From NCBI GenBank assembly GCA_015501585.1, contig JADNRY010000088.1, positions 1 through 64,000 of the forward strand: DNA of 64,000 bases, written 5' to 3'. The stretch's first letter is position 1. Every line of letters starts with the position of its first letter. Both the position numbers and the translations under genes were made by a program. Positions 23,390-33,700 of this stretch are shown piece by piece. The notes beneath the pieces were generated by a model. The model was not told the DNA's origin and ran no database searches. It worked only from the letters and a program-made list of their open reading frames with translations. This DNA comes from Rhodocollybia butyracea. Its lineage: Eukaryota; Basidiomycota; Agaricomycetes; Agaricales; Omphalotaceae.

Positions 23390-26300
23390 GATTGAGATCC
23401 TATGGGCGTTCAATGAAGAGGGCAGTAAATCCAGTGCTGAAACAGTGCTTACCCAAGAAACAAGGTCTGAAGATGGTAATTCAATGCCAGATCTTCAGAG
23501 TATCTCCACATCAATTGATGATGATTTGGGAGATTGGCGCACAGCCAAGCCTGACAATGATGAGGCATGGTTCAGGGACATTGACGAAGAAGAAATCCCT
23601 GACTGACCTACAAGAGGTAGAGGATTGGTATGAGAAGAAGGAAACTTGTCTAAAATCACAGGAAGGACCTATCCTAGTTCAACTTGAAGTACCTGAGCCA
23701 AATGCTATACAAGAGCAAGGGGATGTTGAATATCAGGAAATTGATGTGCTAGGAAGAGCACAGACCAGGTATAATTTTAGTTATCTTGCAAATGCTGACA
23801 AGAATATAGGAGGTATTACTGAGCTCTATGACTCAGGTGCATCACGCCATATGTCCCCATATAGGGAGAAGTTTATCAACTTTGTTCTCATTGCCCCCAA
23901 AGATATTAGGTCTGCTGACAGTGGAACCTTTGAGGCAGTTGGACGAGGCGACATGCGGATCACAATTCCTGGTAAAAAGAAACGGACAACAATTTTAATT
24001 AAAGATGTTTTATATGCACCAACATTGAGTGTGACACTCATATCAGTGGGCAAAATTGCAGCATCTGGATGTTCTATCATATTCCGCAATCAATTTTGCA
24101 AAATATATGATGAGAAAGATAAATTGTTGGGGCAAGTAAACTGCAACAATGGGCTATATCAGGTCCATCATGAACCTGATCAAACCTATGGCATGGCAGC
24201 TAATAGTGTGAAAGTGACAGTGAATGAATTACACCGTCGACTTGGTCACATTGCACCAGAAGCTTGCAGAAAAATGGTTCAGGATGGTCTTATTGAAGGC
24301 ATTGAACTAGATGAAAAGGAACCAGTGAAAACATGTGATATATGTGAATATGCAAAGAAGACCCGGAAACCAGTCAAGAAGGAAAGGGATCAGAAAAGGG
24401 CAGCAAATATTGGTGATCATATCCATTCTGATGTATGGGGACCATCCCCAGTACAAACTCCTTGTCATAAACATTACTACTGTTCATTCACAGATGATCA
24501 TTCTAGATGGTCCATGGCTTATCTTCTGGCAACAAAGGGTGAGACTTTTGATGCATTTAAGCAATTCTGTGCATGGTTATGGACACAAAAAGAGATCCGA
24601 GTAAAAATGTTAGGATCAGACAGCAGAAATTCCAAACTCTCCAAAACCTTCTCAAACAACAGCTCCTACTATCACAATAGATCCTACTTCTACTTCACAA
24701 AATGCACCACCCAAAGATCACTTAGGAAAACTGATCAACTCCAGTGTTGATGAGGGAAATATTCTGGAAGGGAAACGCAAGCGCACTGCAACACGCAAAG
24801 TGCAGGACCTTATTACTGGAGAGGGAAGAACTGATAATAGACCTAGTGCACCATTAGTAGCTACCGGTGTAAAAATCCCTGATATAGGACATAGCAGGAG
24901 GACTCAATCAAGCTGTTTTTGGACTTGCAGCAATGGAAGCTGTAAGCATTGATCCCACTTATGAAGAGGCCAAGAAGAGGTCAGACTGGAAAAGATGGGA
25001 GGAAGCTTGAGACATTGAGCTAAAGACACTATTGGAAGCAGGAACCTGGGAAGTTGTCCCAAGACCTGCAGACCATAATGTTGTGGACTGCAAATGGGCA
25101 CTGAAGCTCAAATTGAAGGATGGGAATATTGACAAGTATAAAGCCAGACTTGTGGCAAAAGGATTCACACAAGTTGAGGGAGTAGATTTTTATGAAACAT
25201 TTGCACCTGTTGCAAAGATGGAATCACTCAGAATAATTCTCACCATGGCAGCCCGAAACAACTGGGATATTGAAGTCTTTGATTTTCATGGAGCATACTT
25301 AAACGCTACATTTGAAGACAATGAACAAATCTAACCACCAGACATAGAGTTTGCTGACAGGACTAGATATGTTCTGAAGCTGAAGAAAACTTTATATGGC
25401 CTTAAACAATCAGGTCGAAAATGGTATGAAATGTTAACACACAACCTTGTGGAGCTGGGATTCTCCCCTATGGAGAAGGATCATGCAGTTTACAAGCGAG
25501 TTGTCAATGATGACATAGCTATTTTAGCTGTTCACGCTGATGATGTCACCATTACTGGGAGCTCTGCAACTTTAATTCAGGAAACACAAGACCTAGTTGC
25601 AGAACGGTTCAAGATCACAAAATTAGGCCCAATTAATTGGTTGCTTGGTATGAAGGTTGAAAGAGACCGAGAGAACCAAACCATTTCATTGTCCCAGCAA
25701 GCTTTCATTGAAGCTGCATTGAAGGAAATGAACATGGCAGATTGCAAACCATTGTCTATGCCTATGGATCCAAATGTGCGACTTTCAAAGGATGATTGTC
25801 CCACAGACCCAGCGGACAGAAAGGAAATGGCAAAAGTGCCATACCGAAAAGGAAATGGAAAGATAAACTGGCTGGCACGAGGAACAAGACCAGATATACC
25901 TTTTTCTGTGTCACAACACTCACAATTTCTAGATAATCCAGGACCTGTTCATTGGGAGTCACTCAAGCAGGTATTCCGCTACTTACAGGGAACAAACCAC
26001 TGGAAACTTACCTTGGGAGGTAAGAAAACTGGACTGGAAATATACAGTGATGCAGATGGCATGAGCCAGGAGATGCGGCATGCAATCTCTGGTTATGCAT
26101 TTATTATTGATGGGGGAGCTATTTCTTGGAGTACCAAGAAACAAGAGCTTGTCACTCTGTCAACTGTTGAAGCTGAATATGTTGCTTTGACATATGCAGC
26201 AAAGGAAGCACTATGGCTTTGTCAATTTCTGGAGGAATTATTCCATCCCATTGATCAGCCATTTATTATCTATGGTGATAATCAAGGTGCCATTGCTTTG

Positions 26301-26504
26301 GCCAACTCTGAACTTGGACAATTTCATGCAAGGACCAAACACATTGATATCCAATATCATTTTATCCGCCAATGTATTCAAGACGGCACTATTCAATTGG
26401 TCTATTGTCCTACAGAGGAAATGGTAGCTGATATCTTCACCAAAGCTTTGACAAGTTCAAAGGTGAAGTATTTTGCAAAGAGTCTTGGACTAATTTCCGC
26501 TTGA
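23390..26504 (+). pseudogene. pol: Copia pol: protease, partial integrase, RT, RNase H
   Basis: Protease: LYDSGASRHMSP (about 23,824-23,860). Integrase: zinc-binding HRRLGH...CDICEYAKKT, then the first catalytic Asp in HSDVWGPSP and FTDDHSRW (to about 24,510). The frame then jumps from about 24,610 into a Ser/Pro-rich linker without the rest of the catalytic core, an internal deletion. Reverse transcriptase: NVVDCKWALKLKLKDGNI, ARLVAKGFTQ, DFHGAYLNA, the active-site variant VHADDVT (about 25,530) and LGMKV. RNase H: IYSDADGM, AEYVALTYAAKEA, IYGDNQGAIAL, ending with ADIFTKAL. Stops occur at about 25,008 and 25,332. RT-RNase H is otherwise open from 25,431 to 26,504. Confidence 0.88.
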
Positions 26505-26511
26505 GGGGGAG

Positions 26512-26850
26512 TTTGTAATACCAACGGAAACTATCCTAAACTCATGTGGAATCACGGCGAGTCATTATGACTCATATTCGGTTCACGGTATTTGATACAT
26601 TGGACATAAGTCATAGCTAGTTAAGTAAAGTCATATTGAGTCATATCTAGTCATGTAGAGTCATGCGCAGCAATGCACAGTCATTCCGCAGCATTCCGCA
26701 GCAAGCTTATTACATAGTTTCCCATGTACTAGTTTATCCCTATAAATATAGGCTCGAGGGACCCAGTTCATATAATTAAGAACTACCCCCACAACTAGCG
26801 AGCACTTAAACTCCACCAATAATTCACTAAGTATTACACAACCTTCAATA
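26512..26850 (+). repeat. Copia 3' LTR
   Basis: Near-identical to 19,852-20,191. The first bases read TTTGTAATACC, so the leading TG has drifted or lost a base. It ends CAATA, then AGCAC. Confidence 0.9.
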
Positions 26851-26880
26851 AGCACCATCAAACGAAGCACCAACAACCCT

Positions 26881-26883
26881 GCT
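26881..26883 (+). repeat. 3-bp duplication of MITE (left)
   Basis: GCT here and at 27,455-27,457. The undisrupted paralogue at about 47,706 has GCT once (ATGCTATCGG). Confidence 0.7.
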
Positions 26884-27454
26884 CACACCAGAAGGGTAAA
26901 AAATTCTGCTCGGCAGAAATGCAATCCGATTCTTGACATCTCGGCGGAACTTTCACATATATAGAATTTGTTACTGAAATTTGTGTATTCAATAGAATAG
27001 ATAACTTGTGTGAAATCTCCCATTTTGGTATATCATTTTACAAAACTGAAAGATTAACTGAATTTAGACAAATAGTGGAGTTTTGGTGGGTGGTTTTCAG
27101 TGGCCTTTTCGGCTTGAGGGAAAAGACAATTGTAATTGAATAATTATGCACATGGAAAAAACCAACTGAACTCCAACTTTTCGCAACTCCAGATATGAGA
27201 AAATTTAATTGTCTTTTCAACTACCTGGATTTAGGAACATTCTGTAACTTATTTGATAGCATATATTTGTCTAAATTCAGTTAATCTTTCAGTTTTGTAA
27301 AATGATATACCAAAATGGGAGATTTCACACAAGTTATTTATTCTATTGAATACACAAATTTCAGTAACAAATTCTATATATGTGAAAGTTCCGCCGAGAT
27401 GTCAAGAATCGGATTGCATTTCTGCCGAGCAGAATTTTTTACCCTTCTGGTGTG
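26884..27454. mobile_element. 571-bp MITE with about 160-bp inverted repeats
   Basis: It begins CACACCAGAAGGGTAAAAAA and ends with the reverse complement. The arms match over about 160 bp, and the interior of about 250 bp is AT-rich and non-coding. The 3-bp duplication and CAC start are compatible with a CACTA-like (or less likely PIF/Harbinger) origin. It sits at the intron 2/exon 3 boundary of NLR gene 1. Confidence 0.85.
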
Positions 27455-27646
27455 GCTATCAGAAGTTGCAAGCTGGATTTATGGAAAGAGACAAGACATG
27501 TATGCTTACCTGCCCAGCGTATCTGCGCCATCCTGAGGGTTGCTTTGCTGCTCTCTGATTACAACAATTAGCACTCGACTGATGAGTGTGATCTCAAAAT
27601 CTTACCTGAAATCTCTGCGGAGTGAAGGTTCAGTACGTTCAGTCAT

Positions 27647-28712
27647 GGTGGTACAAAGTCAAAAGAGAGCAATGAAACACGCGGAGGTCGCACGTAAGGC
27701 CTCGTGTGCCAACAAAGTAAAGTACCAGCACAAAGTTACCGAAGCTTAAACGCCGCCAATCACTCCGACTCCGACGTCAAATGTTCAGTGTTGGGTTCAA
27801 TATCAAATCCGTAACGCCGTGCGCAGCGCGGCAATCCCGACTCTGATCTTCGCCAAACCGTTATACCAATTCGCGAATTAATGGCATATACTATAGATTT
27901 TCTTCATGTACAAAGAGAACACGACAAGGAATTCTAATTGAACCTGATTACCCATGCATGAACTCCAACAAGAGTGCATGCCACTGCATTTGTATAGTAA
28001 TTACATATCATTAGTATGTGGAACAGCGGGGGAGAACTGCCAATCGGACGAAATCCTCAATGTTTATAAGCCCATTAACATTTTTTGTAGTGAGGAACAA
28101 CTGTTCCTTCATAGATAACACATCTGCATCAGCAGCACCAAGAATCTCTTTTGAACAGACACAAAGGTTTTATTTATGTAAAGGCTGTGCAAATTGCCTC
28201 CACTGTTATCAGTATGACATCATTTAATCAACGTGAGAACTAATTGCCTTGGTTAAAGAAATTTGGAACATCAGATAAAAATCAGGACCACAAAGCCCTC
28301 CCTTCTCTCTGGAAAGAGGCATTAGAGTCACGCCGGAGTTACCGGGCCCATCGGATTTGATTTCATCAACGTCGCCTGGTCATGACGGCAGCGTCTCGTA
28401 TTGTGCGTGATTCGCCGCACCCCGCCGTTATCTTTTCTTTTTCCCCACAGCTTTCTTTGCTCCCCCCACTAATCTTTTTATGCCCTTTTTGGTAGCTTAC
28501 CCCGCTCGATCGTCGCCATAGCCGATGGGGTCCTCACGGCGCTTACATCGGCACTGTCGGCTGCCAGCCCCCGCTCTGTCTCTGCTGTCTCTGCCGCCTC
28601 TCTTGCGCTCAATGCGTTTCTCGCTGCTTTAATCTTTTCTCTCACAGTTCTCGGATTCATTTACCGCCGTTCACTGGTTGTTTACTTTGGCCACCGCCTT
28701 TCGTGGTCTGCC
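27647..28712. other. Intergenic region between NLR gene 1 and SAP gene
   Basis: Divergent upstream regions of both genes. The first 100 bases upstream of the NLR ATG resemble the same place in gene 2 (about 47,892-47,990). I see no clear TATA box or other gene. Confidence 0.5.
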
Positions 28713-30533
28713 ATGATCCCTCCGGACTCAAAGTGTGAGGAATTTACATTTCCGAACAAAGATGGCACTATGTTCAATGCCAAAGTGTAAGTTTTCTCTC
28801 CAGTTTTGTCTTTCCTTTCTGAACATTTGCTCATGATTGGTTTCTCCCCTTGCCCTCAGTATGGATATGAAGGTCTGCGAGCTGAAAGAGCTTTGCCACT
28901 CGCTTGGCCAGCCGTGCGGTGGACCGAAACTTGTGTTGCAAGAACGTCTGAAGGCTTATAGTTTGGATACGGAGTCATGGAATCTGTAAGTTGCCTTCCA
29001 ATGCATGAGCAGAGATCTGACCATCGCTTTTAGGACAAAACCTGGTGCACGACCATCTCACAAAGGTAGTCGAAATCTTGAAAACCATTCCGACAGCAGT
29101 ACCGCCACTGGAAAGAAGCCGAAGAAGAAAAGCGCGTACGCTAAACGCCGGGATGAACTTTTCGGTGCCGCTGAAACACTGAGCTCTGTTCAACGATCAA
29201 AGGACATGCGTACGCCTCAAGAAAAGCAAGATGTATTGGATTGGGTATGTTTTCAATACCCTCTTCACCCTTTCCTATCGTACTGAATAACACCTGTACT
29301 CTATCAGGCTGCAGAGATCATGCAGGAGTTTACCGACTTCCAGACCCCCCGGGAGATTGAGAACATTGAACCGCTTTTCCCCACTCCGGTATGTGAACTG
29401 AATCATAAGCATAAGCCCATCATTCCCCAATTACTTTTTTTCTATGCTTTTGTTGCATCTATAAAGTTTTTTTCTCTTTGCTAATCCCGTTAATATCAGG
29501 CTGCTCGTGACAAGAAAATCGAAGAAAAACTTGACACAATTCTTGCTTTCTGCGCAACTGGGGGATCTACTCCCTCTCGTTCATTGCCTGCTCTACTCAG
29601 TGAGGTCGGTAACTCCACTGCAGTATCAGGAGCAGTGCTTCACCATCGAACGTTGGCCTCATTGGCAGTCAGTCCGGTTGTGCCATCAACTCATTCCAAC
29701 CCAGTAATCAACAACCGGCTCTCGGCGCCGCCTGCTCACATGGAGTTGCTGTTGACTTCAACGCTGGAATCACCTTCGCCATTCAGAGATCTGGATAGTG
29801 TACCACTGACATCGACTCATGCTCATCTGCCGCTGCATTCAACCCTGATGTCCACACCGGGTTCTCTGCCACTATCGGCACCTGTTTACAAAGGTCTCGT
29901 GTCTTCTCCGCTAGTCCCAACTACAGCAATTATCGCCTCTGGCACATTGAAAGTGATCACGCTCGCAAACGGCACCCGCATTGAGTTTTTCCCCTCCGAT
30001 GTGCCCGACCCTGTCCTTGTCTCCTTTGCAGATGACATTTCAAAGCTTGTACGCATGTGGGATGATGCGGATCCTGCATTCAACACTGACAAATGTTACC
30101 TCAAGATCAAAGGCCATGGAATCCCGATTTGTCTCTGGGAGGCAGCATACAAATATGGAGGTGATCAACGCTGGAAGGGTACCAAGGCTAAGTGGAGCAA
30201 ATGGAAGGTATGTTTTATTGTGCGGTTGTCTCTTAAGCTTAGTAAATCTGAACTTTGACTATAATCTAGTTTGTTGTTGAGGCGTACAAGTCTCTCAGAG
30301 AAAGCAGTTTCTGGGCCAAGTATTATGATCCTAAAACCAACAGCCGTTTGAGCTTCACCACCATTGATGCAGAGCTTCGGAATGAGCGGAAGGCCTGCGA
30401 CTGACAAGTTGCTGCTGAGGTTCGTCATGAACTTGGGGATGAGTTTAGTGACAGGTTTGGATATCGTGGCAAGGTGCTTGTGAAACCATCTGCGATTTCC
30501 AAACAAAATCAAGCAATGCAGTCCCAGAATTAA
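28713..30533 (+). pseudogene. SAP-domain hypothetical protein, one in-frame stop
   Basis: Six exons fit standard splice sites: 28,713-28,786, 28,860-28,985, 29,034-29,244, 29,308-29,388, 29,500-30,207 and 30,270-30,533. The total is 1,464 bases, exactly 488 codons. Residues about 26-60 form a SAP-type DNA-binding helix-extended-helix (MKVCELKELCHSLGQPCGG...LQERLKAYSLD). A basic stretch (KKPKKKSAYAKRRDEL), a Ser/Pro/Thr-rich middle and a C-terminal Trp/Lys-rich region (WGGDQRW-like; actual YGGDQRWKG, KWSKWK) follow. A TGA at 30,402-30,404 falls in frame 43 codons before the final TAA. The downstream codons still read like protein (RHELGDEF...), so either the gene is newly broken or the shorter form is the product. 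Function unknown; SAP domains usually bind AT-rich DNA or chromatin. Confidence 0.72.
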
Positions 30534-30621
30534 TTGAGTAGTAACCTTTACTTTACAGTTTTATAGTCCATGCTCTTTGTACCTAAATCATTACATTCTC
30601 TTCAAAGCTTCCAGGTCCCTT

Positions 30622-30822
30622 CTAAGCACACTCACAGCTATGCCCACAAGCAAAACACTTGCTTTGTGGCTCCCTGTCCATCTTAAAAAAGTCCTCGCGC
30701 TTGTTCCAAGGATCATCGTTCCATGATATGAGATACTTGACAATAGTCAAGTGTGAGAAGTCTGTCGACCAACCTCCCCACTCACAGATTTTACGCAGAG
30801 GCCATCGAAGGTCACACAATAA
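30622..30822 (-). pseudogene. 3' fragment of an unrecognised gene, cut by element B
   Basis: On the minus strand about 66 codons precede the TAG at 30,622, with Trp-rich and Cys-rich text (ICEWGGWSTDF, KYLISWNDDPWNKRED, CFACGHSCECA). Upstream of this the frame runs directly into element B sequence. I do not recognise the family. It may have been one gene with the minus-strand frame at 32,225-32,623 on the other side of element B, but a coherent junction could not be shown. Confidence 0.4.
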
Positions 30823-32081
30823 CCACAGAATAGGTTGCTCACCTAAAATGAAGCCAATCCTGTGGTGGGAAGGGGCTGGATTGCAAAATATCTTTTGGAT
30901 AACCTTTGATTGTAGTGGATGAGGCCAAAGCTGTATGCCCATAAAAGGAAATCAATGAAAAGTGTTGAGTCTAAAGATTGCTTGATATAACATGCAGATT
31001 GGCATGGATAAGGGTGATCCTTTTCATCCCCTGATGCCCTGATGTGCTGTCTACCCTTTCTGAGTCTCAGATATATTTAGATGGCCACTGGGAGATCAGT
31101 CTTTATTGATCTTTGAACTTTCTCATCAAAAACCCTCATTTTTTCGAAATTAGAGGATAAGTATCAGAGCATCCAGGGCAGGGTGGGCCACAGGCTTCTA
31201 GGACATTGTACCCTGGTATAATAGGTACATTTAGACGACTCAGGAGTAGCTTATACTATGCTGGGGGAGTGGGTAATAATTGATCTCTGTATATGTATGC
31301 ATAAATTCGCTTTTTTGACCATTGTCAGGTAGGTCATGACCTAGTTCACCCAGGTCATGACCTAGGTCAGGTAGGTCATGACCTAGTTCATCCAGGTCAT
31401 GACCTAGGTCAAGTAGGTCATGACCTAGTTCACCCAGGTCATGACCTAAAAAGTAGGTCATGACCTAAAAAAGTAGGTCATGACCTGAATCAGCTAGGTC
31501 ATGACCTGAATCAGCTTGGTCAGGTAAGTCACATTCTTGCCTGACAACCCAGAACAGGGCACTGTGACTTAGCTTGATCTTGTCATAATCTACAGATATG
31601 TAAAAAATCCCAATAATCCCAATATGTTACTACACATTTCTTGTCATGATTCTATGATATTTCATTCTTGCTTATATTCTCTATCTCACCATCCTCCACT
31701 CTCACCCTACACCTCTTAAACTAACTATATATCCCCCTCCTAGACCATAACCTCCTCCTCCTAGACTATACCCTCCCCCTCCTAGACCATCCCCTCCCTC
31801 ACCTAGACCATCCCCTCCCTCACCTAGACCATGCCCTGCCCCACCTAGGCCATATCCTATCTCACCCCAGGCCATGACCTACCAACCCCAGGAAAAGACC
31901 AACCTGACCTAGGTCATGACCAATTTTTTAGGTCATGACCTAATTCCCAGGTCATGACCTAAATCCCAAGGTCATGACCTAGCTGCCCGGGTTTTGCCTA
32001 GGTTTTTGGGTCTTTTTAGTAAGGTCAATGTAACAAAAGTGCAGACTAATAAGACCAAATATGTGGGTGACTGAACTGCGG
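30823..32081. mobile_element. Element B: deletion derivative of palindromic element A
   Basis: 30,823-31,318 matches the inner left arm of element A (about 4,960-5,450). It is joined at about 31,320 directly to outer right-arm sequence (31,324-32,081), with many AGGTCATGACCT palindromes, the CTCC-rich block and the terminus GTGGGTGACTGAACT. The left terminus and the central spacer are missing, and no 9-bp duplication is found on the left. Confidence 0.75.
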
Positions 32082-32224
32082 AAAGCTGGATGTGGTAAAG
32101 CCATGGATTTCATGAGTAAAGCATGAGTGTCACACATGCTCAATGACATCGTACAGAAAGATGTCAGAACATTCAATTTGATTAAGAATATCAGCTGCCA
32201 TCGTCACAGCTTCACGGTTGTTGT

Positions 32225-32623
32225 TTATTGTAGTGAAGAGCCAAAGCTACCAAGGATTATCAGTTTCACTACAATACAGAGAACGACATGACAGACCTTC
32301 TTAAAATGAGCGTGTGTAGTGATCTCTCCACCTGAAACCTGAATGCTCATGGTAACTGAACGATATCCAGCGTCAAATGCCTCGCGCAGGCCAGACATCA
32401 TTGGATAGAGATCAGCGGGCACCGGAACTGCCTCTCCTGCACCAATACTACAAGCAACTGCAGTCGTAGACTCTTGGGAAAGATAAGTCCAGCAGGTAAT
32501 AGACCCAGCGGGCAGTTGAACTGGAAGCATAAGATTCTTTGATTCTTCAAAAGTGAGATTGGTGAAATAGGCAGATGAATAAGCCGTTGGATATGGTGTG
32601 CAATAATTATCAAAAGCAGACAT
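32225..32623 (-). CDS. Hypothetical protein fragment
   Basis: An open minus-strand frame of 132 codons from the ATG at 32,623 reads MSAFDNYCTPYPTAYS... with TYLSQESTTAVACSIGAGE and SIQVSGGEITTHAHFKK. A possible GTCTGT donor follows HFKK near 32,300. A second exon-like piece (REAVTMAADILNQIECSDIF, about 32,155-32,225) lies downstream toward element B. I do not recognise the family. It may be the 5' part of the gene whose 3' end is at 30,622-30,822. No signal peptide or membrane segment is evident. Confidence 0.4.
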   Translation of the reverse strand: MSAFDNYCTPYPTAYSSAYFTNLTFEESKNLMLPVQLPAGSITCWTYLSQESTTAVACSIGAGEAVPVPADLYPMMSGLREAFDAGYRSVTMSIQVSGGEITTHAHFKKVCHVVLCIVVKLIILGSFGSSLQ

Positions 32624-32651
32624 TATAGTGAGCGAATAGGGTAGGTAGCAA

Positions 32652-33003
32652 CATCAGGAAAAGCCGTTTTTGCCTAGGTGACCCCAGAGTGGCCTAAAGC
32701 AAACTAAATGACCTATGAATCCTATGGCATCCTAGGAATTTGGGCTCGTCCCTTGCCAGTCAAGGCTCTTGAGGATTCCCTAGGGTATCCTAGGTTTGCC
32801 CAGGTTTGCCCAGGTGTTCCCCAGGTATTCCCCAGGAGCACCTGGGCAAACCTGGGCAAGCCTAGGCTTGCCTAGGGAATCCTCAAGAGCCTTGACTGGC
32901 AAGGGACAAGCCCAAATTCCTAGGATGCCATAGGATTCATAGGTCACCTAGTTTGCTTTAGGCCACTCTGGGGTCACCTAGGCAAAAACGGCTTTTCCTG
33001 ATG
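32652..33003. mobile_element. Element E, full-length foldback MITE (352 bp)
   Basis: CATCAGGAAAAGCCGTTTTT at the left is mirrored exactly at the right end. The arms extend about 150 bp with few mismatches, around a loop built from CCTAGG, CCCAGG and GGGCAAACC words. It is flanked by AA on each side, possibly a 2-bp duplication. Related copies are at 13,435-13,589 and 13,701-13,830. Confidence 0.8.
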
Positions 33004-33700
33004 AAAGAATAAATTCGGGGAGTGATAACGAGTGGTAATATGGGAGTTTAACAAAAACCAAGACTGGAAGATTGGTATATATCCTAGAGAGAGATGTCAA
33101 ATTGATCATGAATGCCGCTGAAAGGGACATACAAGGATACCTACAAAGATATGCAGCCATACGCAAGAAGCTATACAATGGCATGGGGGCCGCACTACAA
33201 ACTTGACTGCGCCGGCCAGTGATGCGCATATTTCGTCAAAGGGTCTTTCCGCGAACTAAGAACAGTCTTGGTCGCCATGAATACCTTCGAAGATCAAACT
33301 CACTTCTAATGTGGTAGGCAACTTGGGTTATTTTGGCTGGTGTTGAGTAGCCTTGCATGCGGAGCTGATACCTCCATAACACTGAATTTATGTGAAGAGA
33401 AATAGTTAGTAATAAGTAATAGCGGAAGCCTGGAACTAAACTCACTCTAATATTTGAGAAGGTCATCAAGAGAGAAAGGCAAGAGGGGAGGGAAGTCGAG
33501 GGGAAGTTGTTTGGGCCCTTCACTTATAGTATGTATTGATGGAGATCTGACAGCCTGTCACATCACTCCGTGAAACAGTGGAGCAGGACCGGGCGGCAAC
33601 CCTACTGAAAAGAAACCCAAAGTCGGGGTTGTCAATGTGGATAGGGTTGCCGCTTGTCAACCGGGTTGCTAAATAGAATAATCCCCTTGCTCAACTGCAA
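33004..33700. other. No recognised gene
   Basis: Two minus-strand frames (32,978-33,229 and 33,236-33,523) have protein-like stretches but no recognisable domain. At about 33,582-33,660 there is a local 12-13 bp inverted repeat of GCGGCAACCCTA. Confidence 0.35.

Larger units (their letters stand above)
19852..26850 (+). mobile_element. Ty1/copia LTR retrotransposon, defective
   Basis: It has LTRs of about 340 bp at each end, a 5-bp duplication AGCAC, a primer-site-like GGTTATGGGCCC at 20,192 and a polypurine tract TTGAGGGGGAG at 26,501-26,511. Domain order is gag, protease, integrase, RT, RNase H, which is copia. The LTRs differ at only about three or four sites plus a small end difference, so insertion is recent. 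The interior is defective: a hAT element sits in gag-pol, part of the integrase is missing, and several stops or shifts occur. It lies in plus orientation within exon 3 of the minus-strand NLR gene 1. Confidence 0.92.
17158..27646 (-). pseudogene. NACHT-ankyrin NLR-like gene 1, interrupted by copia and a MITE
   Basis: The seven-exon structure parallels gene 2 at 43,662-47,891. Exons: 27,606-27,646 (ATG at 27,646), 27,510-27,554, a third exon now in pieces (26,856-26,880 and 19,777-19,851), 19,547-19,720, 19,473-19,497, 18,879-19,412 and 17,158-18,826. Counting each target duplication once gives 2,589 coding bases, an exact multiple of three. Features: a P-loop GKVGSGKT spanning the exon 4/5 junction, Walker B-like YLVLDAMDECSE, then eight 33-residue ankyrin units (about 17,190-17,985) of the pattern ADVNAQGGxYGNALQAA. 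Damage: copia in exon 3, a MITE at the intron 2/exon 3 edge, and one in-frame TGA near 19,310 where gene 2 has CAA. Fungal NACHT-repeat proteins act in non-self recognition and programmed cell death; that role is inference here. Confidence 0.87.
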
